From positions 124,001 to 188,000 of the forward strand of contig NZ_LXEP01000029.1 of NCBI RefSeq assembly GCF_001654835.1: DNA of 64,000 nt, written 5' to 3'. The notes below the pieces were generated by a model that did no database searches, had not been told where the DNA came from, and worked only from the letters and a program-made list of their open reading frames with translations. This document shows, one piece after another, positions 52,089-61,527 of this stretch. The stretch's first letter is position 1, and each line of letters opens with the position of its first letter. Position numbers and translations under genes: made by a program. This DNA comes from Buttiauxella gaviniae ATCC 51604. Lineage in GTDB: Bacteria; Pseudomonadota; Gammaproteobacteria; Enterobacterales; Enterobacteriaceae.

Positions 52089-52811
52089 ATGAAGAAAAAA
52101 GAGTTTGTTATTCAGGATCTACTGAGCAAAATTTATCAGCGCAACGATAACCAAAGGCGCAAATTACCGCCTGAGCGCCAATTAGCACTGGAATATGATG
52201 TCTCGCGTTTCACGATTCGTAAAGCGCTGGAAAAGTTGGTCAGCATTGGGGTCATTGAGATTATTCAGGGCTCCGGGATTTGGATTAATCCGCAGGCAAG
52301 AAACAACCCACTGGTTTATAACTCCATCACCGAGAAGCATTTCGACCAGATAGCTTTTCGCATGGTCAATCTGCATAAGAAATTACCCAATCGCGAAGAG
52401 CAGCAGGTATTTGGTTTGGGTAAAGATGACTACATTTGGCAATTTTGTCGCCTGCGATATGTCGAAAATCAAAAGATACAAATTGAGATTTCGCGCATGC
52501 CGGTACAGGATTTTCCCGATCTGAACCAGCAGGTCATCGAGCGCTCGATTCAACAATATGTGCTGAGTAAAGGGTTGCGGATTTCGCACCTGTTAACCAG
52601 TTATCAGGCGGTAGCAGTCAGTAAAGAGCAGGCGGTATTGCTGGAGTGTAAAAAAGGTATCCCGGCGATGCACATCATCAACCGGGGAATTCTTGACGGA
52701 GGACGGGTTTTTGAAATCAGCGATATCATTGATATCAATTATTCCTGTACCTACGTTACCCCCTATAACCACGATAATTTGGCCTGGCGGCAGGGCATTC
52801 AGGGAGTGTGA
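52089..52811 (+). CDS. GntR/HutC-family transcriptional regulator
   Basis: 240 residues: winged HTH ([40 protein letters not shown], about 27-66) plus a UTRA effector domain ([20 protein letters not shown] and after). I do not recognise it as a named regulator. Its 3' end overlaps the 3' end of the convergent dehydratase gene by 13 bases. The neighbouring dehydratase and PTS genes are the likely targets. UTRA effectors in this family are often sugar phosphates or amino acids. Confidence 0.8.
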   Translation: MKKKEFVIQDLLSKIYQRNDNQRRKLPPERQLALEYDVSRFTIRKALEKLVSIGVIEIIQGSGIWINPQARNNPLVYNSITEKHFDQIAFRMVNLHKKLPNREEQQVFGLGKDDYIWQFCRLRYVENQKIQIEISRMPVQDFPDLNQQVIERSIQQYVLSKGLRISHLLTSYQAVAVSKEQAVLLECKKGIPAMHIINRGILDGGRVFEISDIIDINYSCTYVTPYNHDNLAWRQGIQGV

Positions 52812-53998
52812 ATGGCTCCGTTTGGTAAGCGGCTTTGCGTCCACTCATGTGGGCGATATTCCACCGGGAAGGTTTCCGCTTTTTGTTGGTCGAAACCTAC
52901 GCCAATACCCGGTTTTTCAAGCGGATAAATATAGCCCTTCTCCGCAACCGGGCTGCCTGGAAAGACCGATTCGGTATTTGGCTTATTGGGAATAAATTCC
53001 TGAATCGCTGCATTGTGCAGATGGATATTTAAATGGGTATTTACCGCCACGCCAATAGGCGTCATATCCGATGGGCCATGCCATGCCAGGCGTACACCGA
53101 ATGCCTGACATAGAATAGCGAGCTTCAATGCAGGGGTGATTCCACCAATTTGCGAAACGTGGCAGCGGATAAAATCGATACGGCGATTAACAATCAAATC
53201 ATGCCATTCGGCAGGGTTATTAAATAGCTCCCCCAAAGCAAGTGGAACCGAAGAATGCGCGCGAACCTGCTCAAGCCAGGCGCTTTGTTGCGGCGGTAGA
53301 ATGTCTTCGATAAACCATGGCTGGTATGGCTCAAGAGCTTTTGCCAGTTGCACCGCTTGTTGCGGGAACAGACGCTCATGCACATCGTGAAGTATATGGA
53401 ACTGGTTGCCGTACTTTTCGCGCAGCGCCTTAAACATTGCCACAGTATTGGCCATGTATTCGTCCTGATCGTAGTAGGCGCCCGGTGTAGGTGTCTTTGT
53501 AGCATGCAACCCCTGAGGTGTTCCGCCATAAAACCCTAACTGACAGCGAATGTAGCGATAACCTTGTACCAAAAGTTTGTCGACTTCCAGATACAAACCT
53601 TCAAGCGTTTCACTGGCGGCGTGGCTATATGCCGCGATAGCGTCTTTCGATTTACCGCCCAGAAGTTGGTATAGCGGCATTCCTGCCAGTTGGCCTTTAA
53701 TATCCCAAAGCGCCATATCGACACCTGCGATAGCGTTATTGATAACCGGTCCGTTGCGCCAGTAAGCGTTGACCATCATCATCTGCCACAGATCTTCAAT
53801 GTTATTGGCATCGCGCCCCATTAGCAGTGGTTTGAGATATTCATCGACCATCACTTTTACTGCCAGTGGGCGTTGCTGGAAGGTCGCACATCCATGACCT
53901 ATTACACCCTTATTGGTGGTGACACGCACCGTAATCAGGTTGTGACGGTCAGGGCGGGTAATAAAACATTCAATATTTTCAATAATGGTTGGTTGCAC
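52799..53998 (-). CDS. Enolase-superfamily sugar-acid dehydratase (RspA/ManD-like)
   Basis: 399 residues of the mandelate-racemase subgroup, close to RspA/D-mannonate dehydratase family members. Expected residues are present: Arg151 in IRCQLG, metal ligands Asp205 in HDVHER, Glu231 in WFIED, Glu257 in ALGELF, catalytic His207, and His307 in AWHGPSD. The family dehydrates D-mannonate or D-gluconate to 2-keto-3-deoxygluconate, though many members have low or unknown activity. The specificity loop ([23 protein letters not shown]) differs from the RspA sequence I recall. It is divergent from a PTS gene. Confidence 0.8.
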   Translation of the reverse strand: MQPTIIENIECFITRPDRHNLITVRVTTNKGVIGHGCATFQQRPLAVKVMVDEYLKPLLMGRDANNIEDLWQMMMVNAYWRNGPVINNAIAGVDMALWDIKGQLAGMPLYQLLGGKSKDAIAAYSHAASETLEGLYLEVDKLLVQGYRYIRCQLGFYGGTPQGLHATKTPTPGAYYDQDEYMANTVAMFKALREKYGNQFHILHDVHERLFPQQAVQLAKALEPYQPWFIEDILPPQQSAWLEQVRAHSSVPLALGELFNNPAEWHDLIVNRRIDFIRCHVSQIGGITPALKLAILCQAFGVRLAWHGPSDMTPIGVAVNTHLNIHLHNAAIQEFIPNKPNTESVFPGSPVAEKGYIYPLEKPGIGVGFDQQKAETFPVEYRPHEWTQSRLPNGAIHTP

Positions 53999-54302
53999 GA
54001 GATTACTCCACAGACCTTGTCAATCGCGGTCATTTACTCATCAATTAAAGGCTTCTGTTATTTACTATCACCTTATTTTTATATGTGGGTAAACCATTAT
54101 TTTTGCTTATTTTTATTGGTCCGTAAAATAGTTGTGTGCAACCTAAAAACCATACCAATTTGTTGGTTTGAGGTGTTTAATGCCCTTTGATAGGCGTAAT
54201 TGTGATGTTGCTCAAAGTTTATTGGTTTGTTTTGGTTCTTTCGATTCTCTACCATCTCAGGCATTCAACACATAATAATTAGTAATTCTTTGGGAGCGAC
54301 AG
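53999..54302. promoter_or_regulatory. Divergent dehydratase-PTS promoter region
   Basis: 304 AT-rich bases with no gene. A candidate operator is the inverted repeat ACCAA-TTTG-TTGGT at 54154-54167. A second TTGGTTTG-like half occurs near 54222. These resemble sites of HutC-type GntR proteins. The PTS gene has GGGAG 6 bases before its ATG. Confidence 0.4.
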
Positions 54303-55673
54303 ATGGGGACTCGTGATGCCATTAATAATATTATTCACCTTGTAGGTGGTGCGGATAATATTAACAAAGCCTGGCACTGTATGACGCGCTTACGCTTCTC
54401 TCTGATTGATGAGAATAAAATTGATCAGTCCGAAATTAAAAAAATCCCCGGTGTATTAGGGGCGCAGATTCAGAGTGACCAATTCCAGATTATTATTGGC
54501 CCGCAGGTGAACAGTTGGTACGAACAGCTGAACAGCGCGCTGGAGACATCTGGTGAGCAAATTGTCCCCGCGACTCACAAGAAAGCCCGTAAAAGCCTGG
54601 TGTCGATGTTTATGGATACCGTATCGGGCGTATTTGGGCCGATTGTTCCCGCTATCGCTGGCGCCGGGATGATCAAAGGTCTGTTAGCAGGTTTGATTGC
54701 GCTTAAATTCATTTCGGCAAAAAGCGATACGGTAATTGTCATCGATTTAATTGCCAGCGGCGTGTTCTATTTTTTACCGTTTTTCCTGGCTATCTCTGCG
54801 GCACGTATCTTTAAAACTAACGAATACCTGGCCGCAGCGGTGGCGGCCTGCCTGATGTATCCATCGCTTATCGAAGCGGCAAAGTTACTGGCAAGTCATG
54901 CGCCTAATGCTGTCGATACGTTCTATTTTCTGAACGTGGTGCCTGTTTCGGTATTTAACTACGCCTCGAGCGTGATCCCGGTGATTTTCTCGGTTCTGGC
55001 CCTGAGCTACATCCATCGCTGGGTGGACCGGTTTATGCCGGATGTATTGAAAACGGTGTTTACTCCGACGCTTACTTTGTTCCTCGCCGCGTTAGTTGCG
55101 CTGGTGGTGATCGGGCCGTTGGGGATCTATTTGGGTAAAGCGTTGGCGTGGTTTATTGAAGGGCTGTTTGGTGTATCCGCAAGTTTTGCAGGATTGGTAG
55201 TGGGGGCTATTCGCCCGGTAGCTATTTTGACCGGAATGCACCACGCGATGACACCAATCGCGCTGCAAAACTTTACCGACCGCGGCTACGACATGCTTAT
55301 GCCAATGATGTTTATGGCTAATATGGCAATTGCCGGATCAACGTTTGCCATCTGGAAACAAAGTAAATCTCGCGAAGAAAGAGCGGTGGTTCTGCCTGCG
55401 GCTATTTCCGCATTGCTGGGTATTACCGAACCTGCATTGTTTGGTGTTCTGACGCGCTACAAGAAAGCGTTTATCGCCGCCACGATTGCCAGCTCCATCG
55501 CCTCGGCATTTATTGCCTTCTTCGGTTTGCGTTTGTATGGCTATATTTTGTCGAGTATTTTCAGCCTGCCGGCTTACATCGGGCCATACTTTATCTTTGC
55601 TTTGATGGGAGTGGCACTGGCATTAGGATTGTCATTTACGCTGACTACTTTGCTGGTGCGCGAGAAAGCATAA
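54303..55673 (+). CDS. PTS EIIBC component, beta-glucoside/glucose superfamily
   Basis: 456 residues: N-terminal EIIB domain with the phospho-cysteine Cys26 in AWHCMTRLRF, then an EIIC membrane domain of about ten helices with GITEPALFGV near 370. It phosphorylates a sugar during uptake. There is no EIIA domain or gene beside it, so a separate EIIA (for example Crr) must supply the phosphate. The substrate is not readable from sequence. Only the divergent enolase-superfamily enzyme and the GntR gene are near. Confidence 0.82.
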   Translation: MGTRDAINNIIHLVGGADNINKAWHCMTRLRFSLIDENKIDQSEIKKIPGVLGAQIQSDQFQIIIGPQVNSWYEQLNSALETSGEQIVPATHKKARKSLVSMFMDTVSGVFGPIVPAIAGAGMIKGLLAGLIALKFISAKSDTVIVIDLIASGVFYFLPFFLAISAARIFKTNEYLAAAVAACLMYPSLIEAAKLLASHAPNAVDTFYFLNVVPVSVFNYASSVIPVIFSVLALSYIHRWVDRFMPDVLKTVFTPTLTLFLAALVALVVIGPLGIYLGKALAWFIEGLFGVSASFAGLVVGAIRPVAILTGMHHAMTPIALQNFTDRGYDMLMPMMFMANMAIAGSTFAIWKQSKSREERAVVLPAAISALLGITEPALFGVLTRYKKAFIAATIASSIASAFIAFFGLRLYGYILSSIFSLPAYIGPYFIFALMGVALALGLSFTLTTLLVREKA

Positions 55674-55762
55674 ACGGGATCCACTGCAAATGGTGGATGT
55701 CGCTGACGTTAATCCACCCTACGGGTCTTGGAGGCTGGATTAACGTAGCGACATCAAATGCT

Positions 55763-56434
55763 TTAACGTCGGTGCGCCAGGCGGCGTACCAGACGGTCTC
55801 CAATACTTTGTACTAATTGTACCATCGCCACCAGAATGACAACGGTGCCAACCATGACCTGGTCATTAAATCGCTGATAGCCGTAGCGAATTGCGAGGTC
55901 TCCCAAGCCGCCACCGCCAATCACACCAGCCATAGATGAAAAACCAATTAGCATTACGATGATCAGCGTGATCCCTGCAAGCAGAGCAGGCAGCGCTTCG
56001 GGTAGCAGTACTTTGCTGATGATATGCCAGACATTTCCTCCCATGGATAAAATGGCCTCAATGCGACCTTTATCGACCTCATCTAACGCGTTTTCTACTA
56101 CCCGCGCAAAGAAGGGGAAGGCACCAATTGTTATCGGAACCACTGCGGCTGTGCTGCCTAACGTGGTGCCGATAATTATGCGCGTAAAGGGGATCAGCGC
56201 TATTAACAGCACAATAAACGGCAGTGAACGACCGACATTCACGACACTACCAATGACCTGATTAAATAGCGGAGCGGGCAATACGCCATCACGGCGAGTG
56301 AGGAACAACAACACCCCCAACGGCAATCCAATCAGCACGGTTAAGAGTGCCGCGAGGCTGACCATGTACAGCGTATCCAGTGAACCATCTAACAGTAATG
56401 GCCATAAATCATCCCAGTCTAGGCGACTTCGCAT
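55763..56434 (-). CDS. ABC permease, MetI-like
   Basis: 223-residue inner-membrane permease with about five helices and the EAA motif [15 protein letters not shown] near 141-155. Close to MetI of the D/L-methionine importer ([30 protein letters not shown]). Starts inside the 3' end of the ATPase gene (16-base overlap). Last gene of a leftward operon with an oxygenase, a MetQ-like binding protein and a MetN-like ATPase. The chromosomal metNIQ locus of enterics lies elsewhere, so this is probably a paralogous importer. Confidence 0.85.
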   Translation of the reverse strand: MRSRLDWDDLWPLLLDGSLDTLYMVSLAALLTVLIGLPLGVLLFLTRRDGVLPAPLFNQVIGSVVNVGRSLPFIVLLIALIPFTRIIIGTTLGSTAAVVPITIGAFPFFARVVENALDEVDKGRIEAILSMGGNVWHIISKVLLPEALPALLAGITLIIVMLIGFSSMAGVIGGGGLGDLAIRYGYQRFNDQVMVGTVVILVAMVQLVQSIGDRLVRRLAHRR

Positions 56435-57210
56435 AATAGACTCCTTGTCACACCGATACGGCGTAAGAATGCTTGTTCGGCCGCATCTCCAGGGAGCAAC
56501 GCCTGGCGCAGACGGGAACTGGGGATGAGCAGTAATTCAGATAACGAGCCGCTTTCAATGAGCCTGCCGTTTTCCAGCAATGCTGCGTGGTCGCAGATAG
56601 CTTTCACGACTTCCAGTTGATGGGTTATCAGCACAATGGTGACGCCAAGCTTATGGTTAATATCTTTCAGTAGTGCCAGCACGGATGCGGTGGTTTCACT
56701 ATCTAATGCGCTGGTTGCTTCATCACACAGCAGAACATCAGGATGAGCAGCCAGCGCGCGAGCAATTCCTACACGCTGTTTTTGCCCACCGGATAGCTGT
56801 GAAGGAAAAGCCTGTGCTTTATCGCTAAGGCCTACTAACTCGAGTAGTTCAGTGATGCGTTTTTGCCGCTCTTCACGAGGCAGGCCCGCAATTTCTAACG
56901 GTACGGCAATGTTGTCCGCCACATTTCGCGCATGAATCAGGTTGAAGTGTTGGAATACCATTCCGGTGCGTTGGCGATGCACTCGCAACTCCCGGTTATT
57001 GAGCGTGGTGATATCGACACCTTGCATCAGAATGAGGCCCGAAGTGGGCCGCTCCAACAAATTAAGGCAGCGAATCAAGGTGCTTTTCCCAGCGCCACTG
57101 CGCCCGAGAATGCCGTAGATTGCGCCGTCTGGCACAATCAGTGAGACATCATCCAGTGCCGGTTGGCCTCCTCCGGCATACACTTTGCTCAGCCGCTCAA
57201 GGGTTATCAT
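56419..57210 (-). CDS. ABC ATPase, MetN-like, without C-terminal regulatory domain
   Basis: 263 residues. Walker [10 protein letters not shown] near 36-44, signature LSGGQKQR near 139-146, Walker [12 protein letters not shown] and the switch His in LITHQLEVV are all intact. MetN of E. coli is about 343 residues, the last 95 or so forming a NIL domain that binds methionine and inhibits transport. That domain is absent here, so such feedback is not expected. ATG overlaps the binding-protein stop (ATGA). Confidence 0.87.
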   Translation of the reverse strand: MITLERLSKVYAGGGQPALDDVSLIVPDGAIYGILGRSGAGKSTLIRCLNLLERPTSGLILMQGVDITTLNNRELRVHRQRTGMVFQHFNLIHARNVADNIAVPLEIAGLPREERQKRITELLELVGLSDKAQAFPSQLSGGQKQRVGIARALAAHPDVLLCDEATSALDSETTASVLALLKDINHKLGVTIVLITHQLEVVKAICDHAALLENGRLIESGSLSELLLIPSSRLRQALLPGDAAEQAFLRRIGVTRSLLCEVA

Positions 57211-58016
57211 GACTGTGGCGTAGCAACCGGGATCACTGAGCCATTAAACTGCTTGCGAATAAAGTCAGCAACCTGCGGTGATTGCAGATCTTTCGCCAGC
57301 TCCTTGATGCGTGGATCGTTTGCCAGATTTGGGTTGGTAACCAGAATATTGGCATACGGGTTATGAGTGGCACTTTCCAGGCCCAGCGCATCTTTTGACG
57401 GCGTTAACCCAGCTTCCAATGCGTAGTTACCATTAATCACGGCTAAATCGACATCATCAAGCGAACGCGGCAGTTGCGGCGCTTCGATTTCAATAATTTT
57501 TAGCTTTTTAGGATTGCTGGCGATATCGCGCGGCGTCGCCTGGTTTTGCGCAGCATCTTTAAATTCAGGTTTCAGCGTGATAAGCCCTTTGTCCTGCAAT
57601 AGATAAAGAGCCCGACTTAGGTTGGTAACGTTATTTGGTAAGGCGATCGTGGCATTTTCCGGCACCGATTTCAGGTCTTTATATTTGTGTGAATAAATCC
57701 CCAGTGGCTCGATGTGAACAGTGGCCGCAACGGTGAATTTTTTACCTAACGCTTTCTCCTGGTCGCGTAAATACGGAACATGCTGGAAGTAGTTGGCGTC
57801 CACATCGCCGTTGGCCAGTAGTTCGTTGGCATTTACGCCGTTACTGAGCTCAATGACTTTGAGCTTTAAATTAGGATCGAGTTTCTGCACAAAGGCCAGA
57901 ATTTCTGCGTGTGGTACAGCATCTGCTGCAATACGTAAGGTATCTGCTGCTTGAGCACTGAAAGCCAGAGTCAAAGACAACGCGATCCCTGCCAGTTTAA
58001 AAGAGGCATATTTCAT
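57207..58016 (-). CDS. Periplasmic substrate-binding protein, MetQ/NlpA family
   Basis: 269 residues from ATG 58016, with AAGGA seven bases upstream; the TTG five codons earlier overlaps that SD. Signal peptide cut likely after AFSAQA near 22-24. The mature protein shows MetQ-type features ([62 protein letters not shown]). There is no cysteine lipobox, so it should be soluble in the periplasm rather than a lipoprotein like MetQ or NlpA. The ligand is unknown; an amino acid or organosulfur compound is likely. Confidence 0.85.
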   Translation of the reverse strand: MKYASFKLAGIALSLTLAFSAQAADTLRIAADAVPHAEILAFVQKLDPNLKLKVIELSNGVNANELLANGDVDANYFQHVPYLRDQEKALGKKFTVAATVHIEPLGIYSHKYKDLKSVPENATIALPNNVTNLSRALYLLQDKGLITLKPEFKDAAQNQATPRDIASNPKKLKIIEIEAPQLPRSLDDVDLAVINGNYALEAGLTPSKDALGLESATHNPYANILVTNPNLANDPRIKELAKDLQSPQVADFIRKQFNGSVIPVATPQS

Positions 58017-58034
58017 GGTGGTTTCCTTCAATAT

Positions 58035-59072
58035 TTAAGCGATGAGTTCAGTGCTGCTACGTAAGACATCCGGGTAATAACGTTCCGCCACGTCGGGATG
58101 AGATCGCAGGCGGCCTTTCAGGTAATTCCAACCAACATCACGCAGTAACGGGTTGTGAGGATCGCTTTCCGGACCATGAACCTGGCTTGCAAGCTCAGGG
58201 GGCAATGTATAAACCGGAACCACGGCATCTAACTGTGCACCAAGGAAAAATGCGATGGACTGGCGCTCCTGTCCAGGCGGAGGAGAAACCACGCGATGAA
58301 CCGTGGCGCGCAAGTAGCCATTGGTTGCCAGTTCAAGCAACTCACCAATATTCACCACAAAACTACCGGGTAGGGGGGCTGCATCTATCCAGTTATCGGG
58401 GCTGACTTCAACCTGTAAACCCTGCTGCCTGTCTTGTAGCAGGAAGCTTAGGAAGCCGGAGTCCTTGTGAGCGCCAACACCCTGATTACTATCGGTAGCC
58501 TGTTGGCCGGGATAGCGAATCAGCTTGATATGCTCGTTGGGTTTGTTGCCATACAGGTCATCAAAGCTATTAGCCGGTAACTTCAACGCTAATGCAAAAG
58601 TGCGTAGTAATTTCAACGCCACAGCGGTCATTTCACGCTGAAATTGCAACAGAGTCGGCTTGAGAGTTGGCAGCGATTCAGGCCACAGGTTGGGCCCTTG
58701 CAGACGCAGCCAGCCAGGCTGTGATGGACTGACGGAAAGTACCGGGCGTTCAGCGCCAATATCAAATTGCTCACGCCAGTCAGGTTTACCACGTGTTAAT
58801 TCGCTGGCGGCGCGGTTGTAACCACGAAAATGGGGGGAGTGAATCATCGCTACTTTTTGTTTTTCTGCGTCAGGCAAAGAGAAAAACAGCTGGGCTTCAT
58901 CCTGAACGGCCTGTTGCAGTTCCGGGCTGATGCCATGATTAATCAGATAAAAGAAGCCGATGTCACGAGCAGCATGGCGTAGTTGTTCAAGAAAGACTGC
59001 ACGGTCGGTGTCGGTGCCATCAAGGGCTAAGAGATCGAGTATTGGCAATGCCTGGGTCGTTGTTTTGCTCAT
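58035..59072 (-). CDS. 2-oxoglutarate/Fe(II)-dependent oxygenase, isopenicillin N synthase family
   Basis: 345 residues. Contains the DIOX N-terminal domain (IGFFYLINHGI near 38-48) and the double-stranded beta-helix core with the iron triad His202, Asp204 (AHKDSG) and His259 (ATVHRV), and Arg270-x-Ser272 for 2-oxoglutarate. I chose ATG 59072 with GGAG six bases before. First gene of an operon with a MetQNI-like importer, 18 bases upstream of the binding protein start, implying it oxidises the imported substrate. No substrate is assigned for this enteric family. Confidence 0.85.
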   Translation of the reverse strand: MSKTTTQALPILDLLALDGTDTDRAVFLEQLRHAARDIGFFYLINHGISPELQQAVQDEAQLFFSLPDAEKQKVAMIHSPHFRGYNRAASELTRGKPDWREQFDIGAERPVLSVSPSQPGWLRLQGPNLWPESLPTLKPTLLQFQREMTAVALKLLRTFALALKLPANSFDDLYGNKPNEHIKLIRYPGQQATDSNQGVGAHKDSGFLSFLLQDRQQGLQVEVSPDNWIDAAPLPGSFVVNIGELLELATNGYLRATVHRVVSPPPGQERQSIAFFLGAQLDAVVPVYTLPPELASQVHGPESDPHNPLLRDVGWNYLKGRLRSHPDVAERYYPDVLRSSTELIA

Positions 59073-59384
59073 TTTGCACTCCACGTAATTCAGATGTTTT
59101 CCCGTCACGTTTTGATGTTTTAACCCAACAATAATTTCCACAACGACAGCGCTGACTCATGGTTTATCCCTTCTTGATTGATATGTTGTTCGTGGAAATG
59201 ACATTGCCGCAACTGCGTCACGCCGCCCAATATTGTTATCTTCTAAGTTATTGCTGGACGGGGTTCTAAGCTTTTGCAGAATTTGGCAATCAACGGTAAT
59301 TAAGGTTTGTTGCCAAACAGGCTTGCTTTTTTTTCATTCATCTTTTACTTTATTGTTATGTTATAACATATCCTGGAAAAGAGA
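59073..59384. other. Divergent gap, oxygenase operon and rpmE2
   Basis: 312 bases without a gene. Besides the Zur box near its right end, a small inverted repeat GTTTG-TTGC-CAAAC occupies 59305-59318. Wide-spaced arms TTTCCACAAC (near 59137) and GTTCGTGGAAA (near 59186) flank a stretch of unknown role. No clear MetJ box seen. Confidence 0.4.
59350..59376. promoter_or_regulatory. rpmE2: Zur box for rpmE2-rpmJ2
   Basis: A 12-base perfect palindrome ATGTTATAACAT at 59358-59369, set in TTATTGTTATGTTATAACAT, matches the gammaproteobacterial Zur operator pattern. It lies 15 bases before the rpmE2 ATG. Confidence 0.75.
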
Positions 59385-59642
59385 ATGAAACGTGACATCC
59401 ATCCCTTCTATCGAACAGTCGTGTTCCACGACACCACCGCCAATGAGTTCTTTAAAGTGGGTTCTACTATCAAGACAGACCGGGAAATTGAGCTCGAGGG
59501 TGTGAAATATCCCTATATCACACTGGAGGTTTCATCGGCCTCTCATCCACATTACACCGGTAAACAAAGAACATTCACCAATGAAGGCAGTCCGGCTCGT
59601 TTCCAGCAGCGTTTCGGTCGTTTTTTTGGCAAGGGAGAGTAA
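59385..59642 (+). CDS. rpmE2: Zinc-independent 50S ribosomal protein L31 type B
   Basis: Substitute for zinc-binding L31 when zinc is scarce. The 85 residues ([23 protein letters not shown]...) lack the CxxC zinc motif of Rpm[17 protein letters not shown] is the C-terminal family signature. First gene of a pair with rpmJ2, spaced by 3 bases, and preceded by a Zur box, so expression should rise on zinc starvation. In E. coli the homologues ykgM and ykgO lie in a different region. Confidence 0.95.
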   Translation: MKRDIHPFYRTVVFHDTTANEFFKVGSTIKTDREIELEGVKYPYITLEVSSASHPHYTGKQRTFTNEGSPARFQQRFGRFFGKGE

Positions 59643-59645
59643 GAG

Positions 59646-59786
59646 ATGCAGGTTCTGAATTCATTACGTAGTGCAAAGCAGCGCCATCCAGATTGCCAGA
59701 TTGTGAAGCGTAAAGGGCGGCTGTATGTGATTTGCAAAAGTAACCCGCGTTTCAAAGCGGTGCAGGGTGGGAAGAAGCGGCGTTAA
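59646..59786 (+). CDS. rpmJ2: Zinc-independent 50S ribosomal protein L36 type B
   Basis: 46 residues ([20 protein letters not shown]...), nearly identical to E. coli YkgO. Lacks the full Cys3His zinc set of RpmJ, keeping only two separated cysteines. SD AGAG precedes the ATG, three bases after the rpmE2 stop. It pairs with rpmE2 for zinc-sparing ribosomes. A weak GC hairpin (59790-59808) follows. Confidence 0.95.
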   Translation: MQVLNSLRSAKQRHPDCQIVKRKGRLYVICKSNPRFKAVQGGKKRR

Positions 59787-59789
59787 GAC

Positions 59790-59808
59790 AAGGGGCATTT
59801 CGCCCCTT
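59790..59808. terminator. Hairpin between rpmJ2 and ylaC
   Basis: AAGGGGC (59790-59796) and GCCCCTT (59802-59808), loop ATTTC, between convergent genes. No T-run on the plus strand. Confidence 0.5.
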
Positions 59809-59829
59809 GGCTCTTATAAGTTGTGAACG

Positions 59830-60288
59830 TTACGGACGTCCGAGCGAGAAAATATCGTAAAATGAGAGCTCGCCTTTCGTCGCCACCATCTTATGCAGTA
59901 GCGATTTTTTTTGTTCGTCAACACCAGGGGAATGCAGGATTTTATCGATCAATGTGGGTGGAACGTTACGCGTGTTGTACCACTCACCGTTATAGCAAAC
60001 GCGTAAATCCAGCACATCAATGTCGTCATAGCGATAACGGGGATTCACATCAAAAAAGAAAAAGCCGTTTAGCAGCGCAAACAACACAACCAATAGCCAA
60101 ACCGATCCCGACAGAGTATCCGACTCAAGCATCACCCATAGAGTTGCGAACCAACCTATCCACATGCCAATAAATAACCCCGGATGCTTGCGAATAAAGC
60201 TGATGCTAAAACGCGGGCGATTGTCGCGCTTTTCTTCCGCATTGAGTTGTTCGATTGTATCGGTGAGCAGACGCTGAATTTCAGTCAT
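59830..60288 (-). CDS. ylaC: Inner-membrane protein YlaC
   Basis: 152 residues of unknown function. Two membrane helices are seen near 37-54 and 60-77 ([35 protein letters not shown]). The remainder, with [19 protein letters not shown], is cytoplasmic or periplasmic alpha/beta. Very similar to E. coli YlaC. Same orientation as maa, about 100 bases downstream of it. Confidence 0.93.
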   Translation of the reverse strand: MTEIQRLLTDTIEQLNAEEKRDNRPRFSISFIRKHPGLFIGMWIGWFATLWVMLESDTLSGSVWLLVVLFALLNGFFFFDVNPRYRYDDIDVLDLRVCYNGEWYNTRNVPPTLIDKILHSPGVDEQKKSLLHKMVATKGELSFYDIFSLGRP

Positions 60289-60389
60289 GATGGCCTTCTG
60301 AACGGGAACGCGACAGGCAGAGAACTGTTATTTTAAGAAGCCCTGCGAGGGTAAAAAAGTAACAGTTTCGCCATAAAAAACCATAACAG

Positions 60390-60956
60390 TTAATGTGGCG
60401 TGTCAGGCACCATTTTAATCAGCCGAGCTGGGTTTCCTGCAACTACAGAATTCGCCGGAATATCTTTAGTGACGACGGAGCCGGCACCTATCACTACATT
60501 ATCGCCAATAGTCACACCAGGGTTGATAACCGCGCGCCCGCCAATCCAGACATTATTGCCAATCGTGACAGGTTTACCGAACTCAACACCATTGTTGCGC
60601 GTTTCAGCATCCAGCGGATGAGTCGCAGTATAAATATGAACACCTGGAGCCAACATGCAATTCTCACCGATGTGAACAGGACAAACGTCGAGAATCACAC
60701 AGTCAAAATTGGCGTAGAAGTTTTTGCCGAGGAAAATATTGTAGCCGTAATCACAACGAAACGATGGTTCAATATAGGCATCCAGACTTTGGCCTAATAG
60801 TTGTTCGAGCAGTTCACTACGAATGGCTTTTTCATCTGGAGCGGTGTGATTAAAACGGTGAATCAGATGGCGCGCTTTTACGCGGTCATCTCGAAGCTGT
60901 TGGTCTGCAGGGCGATAAAATTCGCCTGCAATCATTTTGTTTTTTTCTTCACTCAT
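60390..60956 (-). CDS. maa: Maltose O-acetyltransferase
   Basis: Left-handed beta-helix acetyltransferase that acetylates maltose and other sugars from acetyl-CoA. The 188 residues carry hexapeptide repeats ([20 protein letters not shown]) and the catalytic His in YTATHPLD. Slightly longer than E. coli Maa (183), owing to the C-terminal tail. A perfect CRP-type site lies about 80 bases upstream. Followed on the same strand by ylaC. Confidence 0.95.
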   Translation of the reverse strand: MSEEKNKMIAGEFYRPADQQLRDDRVKARHLIHRFNHTAPDEKAIRSELLEQLLGQSLDAYIEPSFRCDYGYNIFLGKNFYANFDCVILDVCPVHIGENCMLAPGVHIYTATHPLDAETRNNGVEFGKPVTIGNNVWIGGRAVINPGVTIGDNVVIGAGSVVTKDIPANSVVAGNPARLIKMVPDTPH

Positions 60957-61035
60957 GGTGACGCCTTTTAAAATAGACAGGACACCCGTTACCCTAAGCG
61001 ATTAGTTTGTAATTAATGTGGCTATAGCTCCTTTT

Positions 61036-61051
61036 TGTGACGGTAATCACA
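61036..61051. promoter_or_regulatory. maa: CRP binding site upstream of maa
   Basis: TGTGA-CGGTAA-TCACA matches the CRP core palindrome at all ten conserved bases. It lies 80 bases upstream of the maa ATG. The remainder of the 322-base hha-maa gap has no gene. Confidence 0.75.
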
Positions 61052-61278
61052 TGGTTAAATGTGTTATTAACAATCACAAATTAAGGGAAGCGACGGACAG
61101 AATGTAGCAAGCCTTACAAAAGAGCGATGAGCAGCTTGTATCTCGAAAGCTGAACAGCCCAGGATAAATATCTATTTAGCACGCTATTAAGTGACAAAAA
61201 GAGTTTCTGAATCCATTTGTCGCTGATTACAACAGCATGTCAGTCTGAAACCATAAAGGTAATAACAGTTAAGGGGTA

Positions 61279-61497
61279 TTAGCGGATAAATTTCCATACA
61301 GATGGTGGTATTTTATCGTAAAGCTTATTCATGGTCAGTTCAGCCAGTCGATGGTCTGCTGCTGAATAAAATACAGCCAGCTCATTATCTGGTAATTCGT
61401 ATTTATTCTTTTCGATTACGCGCTCTAAAGTGTCAATTGTTTGGCAGCGTCGCAGGCGCATCAAATAATCGGTCTTGGTTAGTGGTTTTGTTGTCAT
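61279..61497 (-). CDS. hha: Haemolysin expression-modulating protein Hha
   Basis: 72-residue nucleoid-associated co-regulator that binds H-NS and helps silence AT-rich genes; it is also the toxin of the Hha-TomB pair. [42 protein letters not shown] is nearly identical to E. coli. It follows tomB by 30 bases in the same orientation, as in E. coli. Confidence 0.98.
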   Translation of the reverse strand: MTTKPLTKTDYLMRLRRCQTIDTLERVIEKNKYELPDNELAVFYSAADHRLAELTMNKLYDKIPPSVWKFIR

Positions 61498-61527
61498 GAA
61501 ATCACCTTATTACATCTTGTAATAGTT

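Noticed and set aside
59280-59320. MetJ or other known sulfur-regulator operator for the oxygenase operon
   Set aside because: Only an unrelated small dyad is present; no tandem AGACGTCT-type boxes seen.
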